From positions 1 through 24,947 of the forward strand of contig LSSL01007560.1 in NCBI GenBank assembly GCA_001953115.1: 24,947 nt of DNA. Direction: 5' to 3'. The translations under genes and the position numbers were made by a program. Each line of letters starts with the position of its first letter. The first letter of the stretch is position 1. Below the pieces are notes generated by a model that was given only the letters and a program-made list of their open reading frames with translations, searched no databases and was not told where the DNA came from. This DNA is from Smittium mucronatum. Taxonomy: Eukaryota > Kickxellomycota > Harpellomycetes > Harpellales > Legeriomycetaceae. Below, piece by piece: positions 12,021 to 23,122 of the stretch.

Positions 12021-12551
12021 TTATTATTAAATCAATCTAAATTTTATTTTAGATAATTTTGATCCAGAAAAACAAGCCAATTTTTATGTTATATTTGGAA
12101 AAGAATAATATTTACATTAAAAATATAGTTTTTTACATAAAGAAAAATTATTTTAGGTTTATTTGATAAATAACCGATCCTTATATTATAGAGATTGGAG
12201 GGATGATATAATAAATCGAATTATCTCTCTAAGCTATCCATCTAGCTCATAGGAGCTTTCGTGTAAAATATTTAACTTGTATTTTTTAGAAAAAAAGCTA
12301 TGAGAACTCTTAATATTATGTATGCAAAAAGGATCAAAATAAAAGATCCAAAAAAACTATATTGTCGATTATAAATAATTACTTATCCTCTTTTCAAATC
12401 TTTAATCGAAATTTAATGGTAAAATATCTAAAAAGGAACAAAAATAAACCATAAAATAGATATTTAAATACTATAGGCAATCTCAATAATATAAATATGT
12501 ATATATGTTGGAATTATAGTACAGGAATTCTTAATCAGAAAATTTTCGATA
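12021..12551 (+). repeat. Left arm of a 3.0-kb inverted repeat
   Basis: Read against the reverse complement of 14512-15042 (paired positions sum to 27063), this arm is identical by eye over 12112-12551, a stretch of 440 bases without an indel. Outward from there it decays: 8 mismatches in 12051-12111, 7 of them transitions, then roughly 60-70% identity back to about 12021, with traces further out. The inner boundary at 12551/12552 is abrupt. The arm is a little less AT-rich than its surroundings and has no open frame. A small internal hairpin, GGATC...GATCC, lies at 12331-12349. No transposase or terminal motif is evident. Confidence 0.9.
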
Positions 12552-14511
12552 AAATACGATATTAATTATCTTTCACAGTATAATATATATACATAAATTT
12601 ATTTTAATGGTGATATATATATATAATTTGATAACAAAATGTTTTAAAATTGAAATTATATAATTTTCTTGTTAAATTTTTCGATAAAAAAATATTGTAT
12701 AAAAATCGACAAAATTTTTTATATATTTTTATAAAACTAATTTTAATTTATGAAAATATTTTTTAATATAAATATAAAAATATGAGTTTTTTGAAATTTA
12801 AAAATTCAAAAAAATAAACTTTTATCGCTTTTTGAATAATATTAATTGAGATTATATTTAAAAAAAACCTAATTTATGCATTTTATTTGAAAATTATAAA
12901 AAATATAATTATAAAAAACGTGTTTTAAAAATACATTATCTATATCCTATGAAGAAAATGATGATATTAAAAATAAAATAGACGATTAGTAGGACTAAAA
13001 AATTTTTGGAGTTTCATTTTGTAGTGCAGAAAATGGATATGATACTAGAGGCGAAAAAAAAGGGGAAATTCGGATTTTTTTGTATTTAGTATTCATTAAA
13101 CCAGGTATATTTATAACTAGGCCTTTAATCAAGGGGATTTATTTGATACGTGAAACTTATAGTTCATGTATCAAATAGCAAAATTAATAAAATTTCAATT
13201 TTTTTACATAATAATATATTTTCTACTTCAAAATATCAATATATATATATATTTAAAAAAAGGAAAAATAAATCAAATAGCATAAAACGTAAATTATAAG
13301 TAACCTGCTTTTTTAAATTTGAAATTTCAGTAATTTAATTTTATACTGGATAATTTCTTCAGTCACATGGTATAAATTAGTACTTTAATATAAGAAGAGA
13401 GATATATCTTAGTTATAAATGGTAAACTGATTAAATTAAAAGATAATATATTTTTTAAAAAAAATCGGTAAATTTTTGTGTATTTCATAATATTTATCAT
13501 CATAATTTTTTAATATCTCCAAAAAAAATCTTCACATACTTATTTTTTTTTTATCTGGATAATAAAATTATTTTTTTTAATCTATAAAAACGTAATGATT
13601 GCATAAATTTTTCATACAAGCATTTCTAATATATTTTGAAATGTATTATAGATTCCCCTAATATATATTTTTTATTGTGATGATATTTTCGAATAACCAA
13701 AAAAAAATTATCGAAAATTTATGTAGAAAAAAAATAATTCACACTACATTTCCAATCTAAATTAAATGTATTTTGGTAAAATTTCGAGTGAAAAAAATTC
13801 TTAGTCGTCTTTGAAAAATAAAGTTTTGTATTATTAATAATTTTTTTCTGAAGAATTGGAAAATCCGTGAAAACTTTAATGAAAAAATGGTTTTGTTAGA
13901 GGGATATGTATAATTCTAATTTTAATTAAGTTTGATAATTTTTTTTATAAAAAAATATAGAAATATAGAAAAAAATCAAAAAAACCAAAATAATTCTACA
14001 GGGTTGTAATTTTTTTAAAAAATGATTAAAATTTTGAATCAGTTATTTTTATTTACTTGGGAACCGAAAATTAGAATTTAAAATTTTTCTTGATTTTAGT
14101 TCACAAAATTAAAATTTTCATATATTTAAGATTTTTTTCCAGTATTTTTTGATGAAATTTGTAGCTAACATTAGAATTAGCACAATTAGAGGATATTTAA
14201 AGATTTTTCAGAAGGATATAAATATTTTTTGGAAATTTATTTAAATAATTAAATGAAAAATAAAGATTTATAAGAAATATGGGGCAAAAAATCCATACAT
14301 TATTAAAATGGTAAATTTGGTCAATATAATCGGTCTTTTTTCAAAAGAGTCATGACGAATAGATCGATTAAAATCATTTTATAAGTTTAATAAAAAAATT
14401 TAGCCAATTAAAAGCATTTTAGGATTATAAATTATATATTAGTAATATAATTTTAGTATTTTTACTCTAAAGAGGCAAGTCTTGGGGGGGTATAAAACTA
14501 TTTTCAAATAA
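12552..14511. other. Spacer between the inverted-repeat arms
   Basis: About 1.96 kb of AT-rich DNA with no open frame worth calling and no RNA gene. It contains a hairpin at 13141-13176, short TA repeats (12613-12625 and near 13240) and a run of seven G at 14484-14490, which lies 21 bases inside the inner edge of the right arm. No similarity between the two halves of the spacer is visible, so the symmetry stops at the arms. Confidence 0.6.
13141..13176. other. Hairpin in the inverted-repeat spacer
   Basis: ATTTGATACGTGAA at 13141-13154 pairs with TTCATGTATCAAAT at 13163-13176 around an 8-base loop. There is a single G/T-type mismatch in 14 pairs. It is not at the centre of symmetry of the large inverted repeat (about 13531). 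No T run or gene end is placed so as to suggest a terminator. Confidence 0.5.
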
Positions 14512-15042
14512 TATCGAAAATTTTCTGATTAAGAATTCCTGTACTATAATTCCAACATATATACATATTTATATTATTGAGATTGCCTATAGTATTTAAA
14601 TATCTATTTTATGGTTTATTTTTGTTCCTTTTTAGATATTTTACCATTAAATTTCGATTAAAGATTTGAAAAGAGGATAAGTAATTATTTATAATCGACA
14701 ATATAGTTTTTTTGGATCTTTTATTTTGATCCTTTTTGCATACATAATATTAAGAGTTCTCATAGCTTTTTTTCTAAAAAATACAAGTTAAATATTTTAC
14801 ACGAAAGCTCCTATGAGCTAGATGGATAGCTTAGAGAGATAATTCGATTTATTATATCATCCCTCCAATCTCTATAATATAAGGATCGGTTATTTATCAA
14901 ATAAACCTAAAATAATTTTTCTTTATGTAAAAAACTATATTTTTAATGTAAGTATTATTCTTTTCCAAGTATAACATAAAAATTGACTTGGTTTTCCGGG
15001 CTAAAATTATCTAAAACCAAAATATAATTAATTTAATGGTTT
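14512..15042 (-). repeat. Right arm of a 3.0-kb inverted repeat
   Basis: Reverse-complement partner of 12021-12551. The part 14512-14951 matches perfectly. From 14952 outward the same region that is diverged in the left arm is diverged here. In 14993-14999 this arm keeps C and G where the left arm has several A or T, for example CCGGGC here against GATCCAG-like sequence there. The inner edge next to 14511 is sharp. No gene is present. Confidence 0.9.
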
Positions 15043-18000
15043 TTCTCAAAAAATTTTAACCCTAAAAGATTAAGCATCATACCCTTTTTTGAAATCCACT
15101 CTTAATGTTTAATTAGAAAATTAATTTAATATATTATTTAGGATCTCCTATATTTTATTTGAGTGAAAATTTAATTTAAAATAGCATGAAAATGAAATAT
15201 TTTTTTATAATTATCATATCACTTTAAGGATAAAATATGATAATAACAATTATTTTTAAAAAAAATTCTTAAAAACACATTCTTAAATGTTCTAAAAAGA
15301 TATCTGCTGATGAATATTAACTCATATATCATAAAAATCCCATAAAGCTGAATATAAGTAGTTCGGTTTCAATTTTGGGTGGTTCAAAAAGAATAATAAT
15401 ATTTAAAAAGACATCTAAAAATAAATTTTATGAAATTTACACATAATGTTTTATTCTAGACACCCTCAACTTTTCTTTTTATTATTTAATTGAAAAAAAA
15501 GTCCTCACTTAAATGTATCCTGATCTAAATCTTTATAATATATGCAAGTGATTTCTTATGTTTTTTTTGGAATTAGATTGCTTCAATTATGAATAAAGTT
15601 AGATTTTTTTTATAAAAATCATTTATTTGTCAGAAAATTCACTTATAAAAAATAACAGTAGATTTTAAGTAAAATGAAATAAAATTTAAAACAATTTGAT
15701 ATATAATATTATTTCATAATATTCAATACTATATGATTTTTTTATCTTTTACAGAGATTTATTCTAATTTTTCAAGTATTAAATAAATAAATCTTGTCAG
15801 CTTCAACCATTTTTTATAAATTTCACAACTGATCGCGATTATATAATATATAAAGCCTTTTTTTGGTGGTTTTTGAATTGCTTTTTTTCAGATATAATTT
15901 TATATTATATAAAATGAAATATTGATAATATACAGCAAAAAAAGCTTTTATTACATTTGAGGGTAGCTCTATATAAATTTTTTTCATTTTTATAATATGA
16001 AATCATACGAAAAAAAGATATTGGAAATTTTAAAGATTAATTAAATTTTTTTTGAAGTTCTTTTTTGAAAAAATATAATTTAAACAACATGTGTATTCAA
16101 AAACTATCTAAATATTTATATTTCAATTTAAAAAAAATGGTAGAATATAAGAAAACTAGTTAGAAGTGTTAATTTTTTAATAAAGAATTATTTTTATAAT
16201 TGTAAAATAGCATATTGTATTATAAAAAATTTGAGCTCAGTTTAATAATTATATTTAACACATAAAAAACGGGGTTTTTTTGAAAAATATTCGTTTACTG
16301 TTGAATAAAATATTAATTTAAAATATAAATCGGATTAATTAACAATATCTCAATATAAGATGCTCAAAGATATATTTAAACTACCAATAAAATAGAGAAT
16401 ATTCGGCCTTCCTTAATTAAATATATTTTTTGGTAGTATCGGATAATTTAAAACATCCATTAAATTCAAATTTATTATTTTTATCCGATAGTAAATCATG
16501 AAATTTTGGATCATAATCATATAGAAACAGATTAAAAAAAAGAAAAATTCAAATAAACTTAATAACCTTGCGATATATATATGATATGATATGATATTTT
16601 TTAATCAGCATATATCAATATTAATATTAACTCTTTTAACTAAATCAAAAAAATAATACCTAAATTTAAAATTGCGATGATTCAACACTGATGTGGCATA
16701 AATCAATAATTATCTTAATAATAGAGCGCTAAAATTTTTTTCTGGTACTATACTGAGATCTTTCAAATGATTAAAGTACACATATTCCAATCTATTCGAT
16801 TTAATTTAAACAATTAAATTGGTTTTTAAGCTAAAAATCCCTCTATATAAAGATAAAAATACATAAATTTTATCGGATCGATCAGAATTTAGTTAAAATT
16901 TATTTTTTTGATAAATTTATCAAATTTCGACGCGATAGTATTATTATCTGTATTTATTGTGGATCTAGAATCAGTTTATATCGAAAATCCAATCATTTTA
17001 AAATAAAATCATCTAAGCTAAATTTAAAATAGAAAAATTTAATAATCCCCAACTTCCAAATACAAAATATACATTGAAATGATATTGAGAATAGAAAATT
17101 GTATAATATTTTATCTAAAATCAGTTATTAAAAAAAAAAAGTTTTTTAGTAACAATATATATTATGAAATTAATATTCGTAATCGGAAATAATTCTATGT
17201 TCCAATATCTTATAATTGAAAAATCTTCGAAATTAATTAAAAAAAAACCAAAAATAACCTATTCAGAATTTTAAATATATAAATGAAAATTCATAAAATT
17301 TAATTATCAGATTAAAAAAGAAATTTTATGCTAAACTAAAAATGATAAAATCGATTTTTTTAAAATTTTCTTTATGAATTAAGTTATCATAAATGGTAGG
17401 CTCTTTTAAATATTTTTTTATATTTAATTTTGCGAATTAAGTTAAAATTAGGTAAATTTTTTTTTTTAAATTTTTCCATTAGACAGTTTATTGAATTTAC
17501 CACCCATAATAAGATAAAAAACCAAAAAAATTTTGCGCATAGTTATTCGTTAATAACAAGATTTAGAACATTTTTTGTTGAGGAATTGAATAAATTTGAT
17601 AATTATCAAAAACTAAACTAAATTTAGACTATTATGGCGTTAATACAAAAAAAATAGTATCATTAATAATTTTATGATGTCCTTATTTAGTTTTATTGAA
17701 TTTTTAAATAAAATTAGACACTTAATTCTTAATAAGATTTCAATTTAGTTGACCTACTTAATTTTATAGTAATATTTTTTTTCTTTCGCAAAATAAATTT
17801 TATTTGTAAAATATATCCAATTCAATCTTCATTGCAAAAAATACGCGAATAGTTCGATATATAAAAAATTTTGGTTGGATAAAATGAGTAAATAATTATT
17901 TTTTCAAATTTATAAGCGTTTAATAAGCGAATAGATAATAATGCCTGCATTGAATAAATTATTTTCAAAACCACATATTAAACCTGAATAATTTATTATT

Positions 18001-19416
18001 ACTTTGGATTTTAATTTCCCACCAAAAAAATATAAATTTACGTATCATTGGTTTTTAACATGAATGGTTTTTCTTTATAGGTATATTTTATATTTTTAAT
18101 ACTTATCTGTATTGAATAATTTACTTTTGGTTCTAATCTTGAATTAATTAAGTCCAAAAGATCATAAGATATCTCGAATAAAAAATTGGGTTGCGAATGG
18201 ATATATAAAATTTCTTATACTATATATAAATGTATTATTTAAATTATTCGTAATAAATTGAAAACTAGGTCGTATTTCTTGATGGAAATTAAAAATAGTA
18301 ACAGAGAATTTATTTCAAAGCTTCTATTATTGTTTCAAAATAATTTACGATTTTAAAATTTCCTTTTTCCGAAAATTTTAATAATCAGTTATTAACGGAT
18401 AACTATGCAATTTTTTTTTTTGGTGGGTTATTTTTTTATGCGCAATAAATTCAATAAAATATCTGTCGTTAAAAATGGTTTAAACCCCCATTTTTAATAC
18501 AGTATTATTCTAATAAAATGATTATAATCCTTATTTTTTTTGGATATTATTATCATTAAAATATTTGAATAAATGCAATTTTGATATTGAGATATAATTT
18601 TTAATTAATCTGAAATTTTGGAAAACAAATATTTTTTATAAGCTTCAAAATATAATTTTTTTATTTAATTTGGAATTTACATATTCATTTAGATGTAGAA
18701 AGATGTCTTATATTTAATTTTTAAACATAGAAACAAACATCATGAGCTTTCGTTTAATTTTACTCATCATAAACATAGATCATGGACAGGGTTATCCAGC
18801 AATCAATGGAAATAAAAGAATAGGTATATTTAATAAGGGATTAATGAATTTAAAACCCTTAGATTTTTTCCAATCAGTGTTTATATATTCATCACATTTT
18901 ATTAAAAATAAATAAGATTTACAAAAAGATTGTCCGAGATGAGTAATATACACACAAAAATAATTTTAAGCTTTTAAAACACATTTAATTCTAGTTTTTT
19001 TTGATAAAACGATGTTTTTATATCGACGTATATATGTAATAATACATATTTTTTTAAAAAAAAATTGATTATAGATAGTATTCAGGAAAAAATCATTCAT
19101 ATTTCTGTAGGCTTTTTTATATTTTATAATTTATACAAACAAAATTAGAGATATATAATCAATTTTAGCCCAATTTAGAAACTATAAATTTATTTGATTT
19201 AAGAAGGGAGATAATATTGTAAGTGTAAAACTAAATTAAAGAATTTCATAAAATTTAGTTATAAAGTTAGATCTATCCCCACTAAATTTAATTTAATAAT
19301 AATATTATAAAAAAAAAAAAATCAGTTTTTGTAGTAAAATCATAATTTTTTGGATTTGCATTAAGAAATAATATTAATTATATCAAAATTTCTGATTAGA
19401 CTTTTTTTAAGGGTAA
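15043..19416. other. 4.4-kb AT-rich gene desert
   Basis: More of the same AT-rich, run-dominated sequence, with a GATAT microsatellite (three units, 16583-16597) and scattered TA repeats. A 63-codon frame at 17430-17621 starts with TTG, has the Lys/Phe/Asn/Ile composition of translated AT-rich noise and no motif, so I do not call it. Faint similarity to the left flank of the inverted repeat continues a little past 15042. I see no RNA gene or promoter structure. Confidence 0.6.
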
Positions 19417-20101
19417 TTTATTTATAGTCTAATAAAAAATTATAAAAAGTATTTTACAAAAATAAAAATAAAAGCGAAAAAATTAAAGAGGTTCATCTCC
19501 CATCTCCCCACAGTCGCTCTAGAAGCTACATATTTCGAGGACGTTAGATTAAGGGGTCCGGCAAATCATTTGAACATTGAAGCTTAAGCTCTCTGATATC
19601 ATGGATTAAAATCAAGAATTAGGCCGTTTGTATATTAAATTTATGATCAGATATGTCAAGTTGAAGCTGAAATATATATTTTTTAGAGCCCCTTCCCCCA
19701 AGAAGCTTTTCGAATATTCCCAATTGAGATTAATTGGAGTTAGAAAGAAGATTTTGGCAGTCAGATCTGGTCATTGCAGACTCTGGCCATCCGATCTACT
19801 ATTTACTAATTTTATTTCATTTTTTAATGATCAGTACAATACATTTAACAGATTCAGGCACATACAGCTGGCTGAATGTAATTTTTTTAAAATAATTTCA
19901 TCAGAAAACATCATATTTAATAGTTTTTGGGCCACTTTAAAATTCCCCATTCGCATTATCCTGATTCCCTGGGGCCCAAATTTCAGGATCAAGTGCATGA
20001 ATTTGAAATTTACCAGGTCAAGACTACTGCATATTTTTTATACCACATTTCACCTGTGGATTTTCGATAGGTTATTTTTATTGTTCTGTCGACTATGTTG
20101 A
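19417..20101 (+). CDS. Unidentified ORF in a less AT-rich island, possibly a decayed gene
   Basis: This island has restriction-site-like mixed sequence and visibly more G and C than either flank. The longest frame is 19628-20101, 157 codons from a TTG or 152 from the ATG at 19643. It extends upstream to 19574 with only one stop (TAA at 19607). The product would be basic and rich in Phe, Ile, Leu, Arg and Lys, with segments such as RKKILAVRSGHCRLWPSD, and a hydrophobic C-terminus. A second frame, 19417-19587, is open for 56 codons without a Met and reads HLPTVALEATYFEDVRLRG. Two more stretches in other frames also look like protein: SPFPQEAFRIFPIEINWS near 19689 and IHLTDSGTYSWLN near 19840, the latter followed by a GTAATT...TTAATAG intron-like gap. 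Several frames carrying protein-like pieces suggests a frameshifted or spliced relic rather than one simple gene. I recognise no family. Confidence 0.3.
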
Positions 20102-21701
20102 TTTTGGTTTCGTCTTTTGAATTTCGAACAATATTTTTTTATTCATCTTGCTCTGCCACTAATTATCTTGGTCAATTAATAGCACAATAAAATAAGATAT
20201 ATACATGTTAAAGGATTTTTTATCCCTTGTCTTTGTTTAGAAAAATGAATTAGTGTAACCAAAAAAACCAAAAAAATAGGTTGAAAAAGCAATTAAGCTA
20301 AAAATTCCAATCACAAATAACTCATACATCAGTATTGTTAATGTGTAACTACTAGCTATTTATTCAAGTAAATATTTGTGAGAATTCAGAAAATTTATTT
20401 AGAAAAAAATTCTGTTGAGAAATATATTATGCCAAACATTTCGAGGCCCTTTTTTTTAGAAACCTCTAGGACTTGTAAGTTTTTTTTTGAAAAAATAAAT
20501 TAAACTTTAAGCTGTATGCACTTATTTTTTTTAAAAAAAATAGAGTGAAAACCAAGACTTAACCTTTTAATAAAAAAAATAACAATCAAACATCATTTTT
20601 TGAACCTAAATATTTATATATGATTGAATATAGAGCAATTGCTAATACAAAAGAAGATAAAAAATATACTTGTTCATTATTCGAAACTTAGATTTATTGT
20701 TTGTGACTCTATCTATAAACGTCATAATCGGGAATGGATAGTATAATTGCAAAATTTTATTCGAAACACGAAAAAAAGAAAGAATATTTCAAGATTAAGA
20801 ATCCAGACTAAATAATTAACACAAACCCAAGTATTTTTTTCAAATGATTTTTTTTTTATAAAATCGATTTGTATTAAATCCGAATTTAATTTAAAACCAC
20901 TGAATGGTTTTCTCATTTTTTTAAAAAATCGAGTAATACATGTGTTTCAAAAAAAATAAAAATCAGTGAGTTATCGAATTATCCGAAAGTTTTAAACTAG
21001 AGAATTTTTATAAATAATTTTATAACCATAAAAAAATTCTGATTTCTGTGGATGTTCTAAATAAAAATTTATAAGAATAATAATAACCCGGTAATCGGAA
21101 CGTATTTATTTTAATGGTATTGGAGCTTCCATGAAAAACACAAATCGCTATTACAGGGACTATTGTAAATTTATCACAACAAATTGTACAAAAATGCAAT
21201 TGAAGTTGATTTAATTAAATTTTTTTGCTATACTATCACAAAATATGCATACCTTATTTATAGCGCACAATATTCTAAATTATAGATGTATGTTTCCAAA
21301 TTAAATTATTACAATTAAATCATATTTCGACTTTAATTGTGATTTTGAATATCATACAAATTGATTTGGAAATCAGGATGAAGGAAATTAATTGCATCCA
21401 AAGCTTCCTATTTTTCTATGGCCCTGATCTTTATTGAAAAAAAACTTTTGGTCACAATATCCATTTTAATCCTATTCAAACTGCTTGGGAGTTTTACTTT
21501 CCCATATTAAAGAGGAGTACCCCTTAGATTTAATCATAGTGAATTGTGTCTACAGATATTTCTGCAAATGCATGTTTTAAATCAAATGTTGGATCAGATA
21601 TTTTTAATATTATTTGATTATTGGTATTGATAAATAGAGTAAATTTAGTCTAAACCAAAAGGCTCATTATAAATCTTAAATTTTCAGGGGAATTTGCTGC
21701 T
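20102..21701. other. AT-rich intergenic region, faint coding flavour at its end
   Basis: The first 1.2 kb shows A/T runs and nothing I can call; a reverse 64-codon frame at 20722-20916 is of the noise type. From about 21360 to 21620 composition is more mixed and all three forward frames are fairly open, each giving plausible peptides. This means by-eye reading cannot choose among them. A TTTTCAG at 21681-21687 looks like a splice acceptor in front of the open frame at 21702. Confidence 0.5.
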
Positions 21702-21962
21702 GTGGTTTGTTGCAGTTTGAAAAACATTATCTATGTTAATAAAATTATACAACCAAACAAATATAATCTGTGCTATAACAATAATAGGGGAATATTATTT
21801 GGCTATTTAATGAAGGCCAATTTAGTTCCTGTGCTAAAAAAGATATATAAGTTTTTAATGATTAATATGCCAATAAAATTCAGTTTTACGAAGCTAAAAT
21901 GGAAGGTTTGTACATTTATTATCCTTTTTGGATTTGTTCACTTATTAACAGCTATTTCATAA
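21702..21962 (+). CDS. Small ORF of unknown function, doubtful
   Basis: Eighty-six codons from a GTG, open upstream through TTTTCAG at 21681-21687, and ending in TAA. The reading has Cys pairs near its start, a basic middle (LVPVLKKIYKFL) and a hydrophobic tail (CTFIILFGFVHLL) that could serve as a C-terminal membrane anchor. There is no in-frame ATG before the middle of the frame, so as a gene it would need an upstream exon joined at the acceptor-like site. I found no convincing partner exon in phase. It lies about 1.2 kb upstream of TRP5 on the same strand. It may be a gene remnant or chance. Confidence 0.2.
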   Translation: MVCCSLKNIIYVNKIIQPNKYNLCYNNNRGILFGYLMKANLVPVLKKIYKFLMINMPIKFSFTKLKWKVCTFIILFGFVHLLTAIS

Positions 21963-22257
21963 AATCTTTATTTGAAAGCGTGGGAATATGTTTATTAAAA
22001 TTTCATTTGGTATTCTAAAAATGAAAACCTAAAATATCAATACAATTGGTAATCAAGGCATATTTTTTTATTTTTTGTGGTAATAAATAAATACCATTGG
22101 GTGGATGGTAATTCTTTTATGTTTAATTACTGCTCAAATTACTAATGTTGATTTTTGTGAAAAAAGATCATAGTCAAGAGCAACTGCAAAATAGAGCGTT
22201 ATCTCGAGTAGATATTATGAGATTTTACTAGCTGACTCTTTCAATTTATAATTCGGT

Positions 22258-22278
22258 GATGATTGGTGCACCATCATC
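22258..22278. promoter_or_regulatory. Near-palindrome, possible protein-binding site
   Basis: GATGAT, a single T, the perfect palindrome GGTGCACC, then ATCATC: 14 of 15 left-right positions pair once the extra T is allowed. It lies about 850 bases before the TRP5 start. The symmetry suits a dimeric DNA-binding protein, but I cannot name one. Confidence 0.35.
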
Positions 22279-22690
22279 GGAAAATTTAGTATCACTATCA
22301 TAAATAAAGTATGTAAGGTATTTTATGAAAAATCCATCGGCATTTTGGTTTTTATTTTATGAGTGCACTATTTAATAGGTTAAAATCAATTATTGAAGAA
22401 ATCAACAAAACGTAAGTATATTTTGATATGGTTGGCCCATAAATAAATTGATAAAAAATCAGTGCGAATTAAGGGCAAAGACCCAATGCCATTGTTAATA
22501 TTTTGATTCTAATTTCAAATGTCAATGGTGAAATCACCTTTAGATAGATGTAGTTATTGGTAGTTAGGGGTCGTATTTTCCCATTTGCTGAAAATACAAA
22601 CTGTGTTTTTAATTAATCATTACCGGTTTTAGTTTTTGTCATTGGCTTATTGTTAAAGACGCACTAAACGCAATAACTTGTCACTAAAAA

Positions 22691-22716
22691 CCGACGCTCA
22701 GCCCTTGCAGGGTCGG
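22691..22716. other. GC-rich hairpin upstream of TRP5
   Basis: CCCT at 22702-22705 and AGGG at 22709-22712 form an inner stem around TGC. CCGA at 22691-22694 and TCGG at 22713-22716 form an outer stem, with a 7-base bulge on the left side. A run of nine A follows shortly after. It is one of the few GC-rich patches outside genes, and its function is unknown. Confidence 0.35.
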
Positions 22717-22979
22717 GAGTACAAAAAAAAACATTTAGTTTTGGCCAAGCATCAACTTTCAATTAAATCAATTCATTGTTTATTGGCTTAATAATAATAT
22801 TCATCAAATAATACTGGCGAGATGGGCAAATAGACAATGAGTATAGTTCGAGCCCTGAAAGATTAAAGATGAAATTTTAGAACAAAAAACTGAGGGTTGA
22901 TTTGTAAAGTGTAACCAAGGATATAGAACAGTGTCATATTTATCAAGAAAATAGACAGTGTCTTGTACAAACCGAAACC

Positions 22980-23006
22980 CCAATCAACTTTACACATATA
23001 TAAAAG
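22980..23006 (+). promoter_or_regulatory. TRP5 core promoter: CCAAT and TATA boxes
   Basis: CCAAT at 22980-22984 is followed 12 bases later by TATATAAAAG at 22997-23006, 116 bases before the start codon. The spacing from TATA to ATG leaves room for a leader of roughly 80-90 bases starting near 23035. The leader is free of ATG and ends in an A-rich GAATAGAAAAAA. The assignment rests on position and consensus only. Confidence 0.6.
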
Positions 23007-23122
23007 AAAGAAAGAGCTTTCTGCCAAGCTGAAAACATTAATTTGTTATATCTTTTTTGGCTTGGAATATACGCAATCATCTTTACAATCCCGCTTCACC
23101 AGCTCAAATAGAATAGAAAAAA

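Larger units (their letters stand above)
21963..22979. other. Intergenic region upstream of TRP5
   Basis: Mixed, moderately AT-rich DNA with no open frame to call. It contains a near-palindrome at 22258-22278, a hairpin-forming GC patch at 22691-22716 and the direct octamer ACAGTGTC at 22928-22935 and 22955-22962. A TGACTC, the core of the general amino-acid-control site, occurs at 22233-22238 but is almost 900 bases from the TRP5 start. This is probably the outer promoter of TRP5 plus ordinary spacer. Confidence 0.5.

Noticed and set aside
17430..17621. 63-codon frame starting at TTG
   Set aside because: Composition is Lys, Phe, Asn and Ile as expected from AT-rich DNA; there is no promoter, motif or neighbour to support it.
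3280..19416. Mitochondrial DNA as an explanation for the AT-rich stretch
   Set aside because: No mitochondrial protein, rRNA or tRNA gene is seen, and the stretch is joined to a nuclear-type, intron-containing gene.
20722..20916. 64-codon reverse-strand frame
   Set aside because: Low-complexity Phe/Lys/Ile-rich reading with no support.
22233..22238. TGACTC as a Gcn4/CPC1-type site for TRP5
   Set aside because: A 6-base match about 890 bases from the start codon with no second copy nearby is expected by chance.
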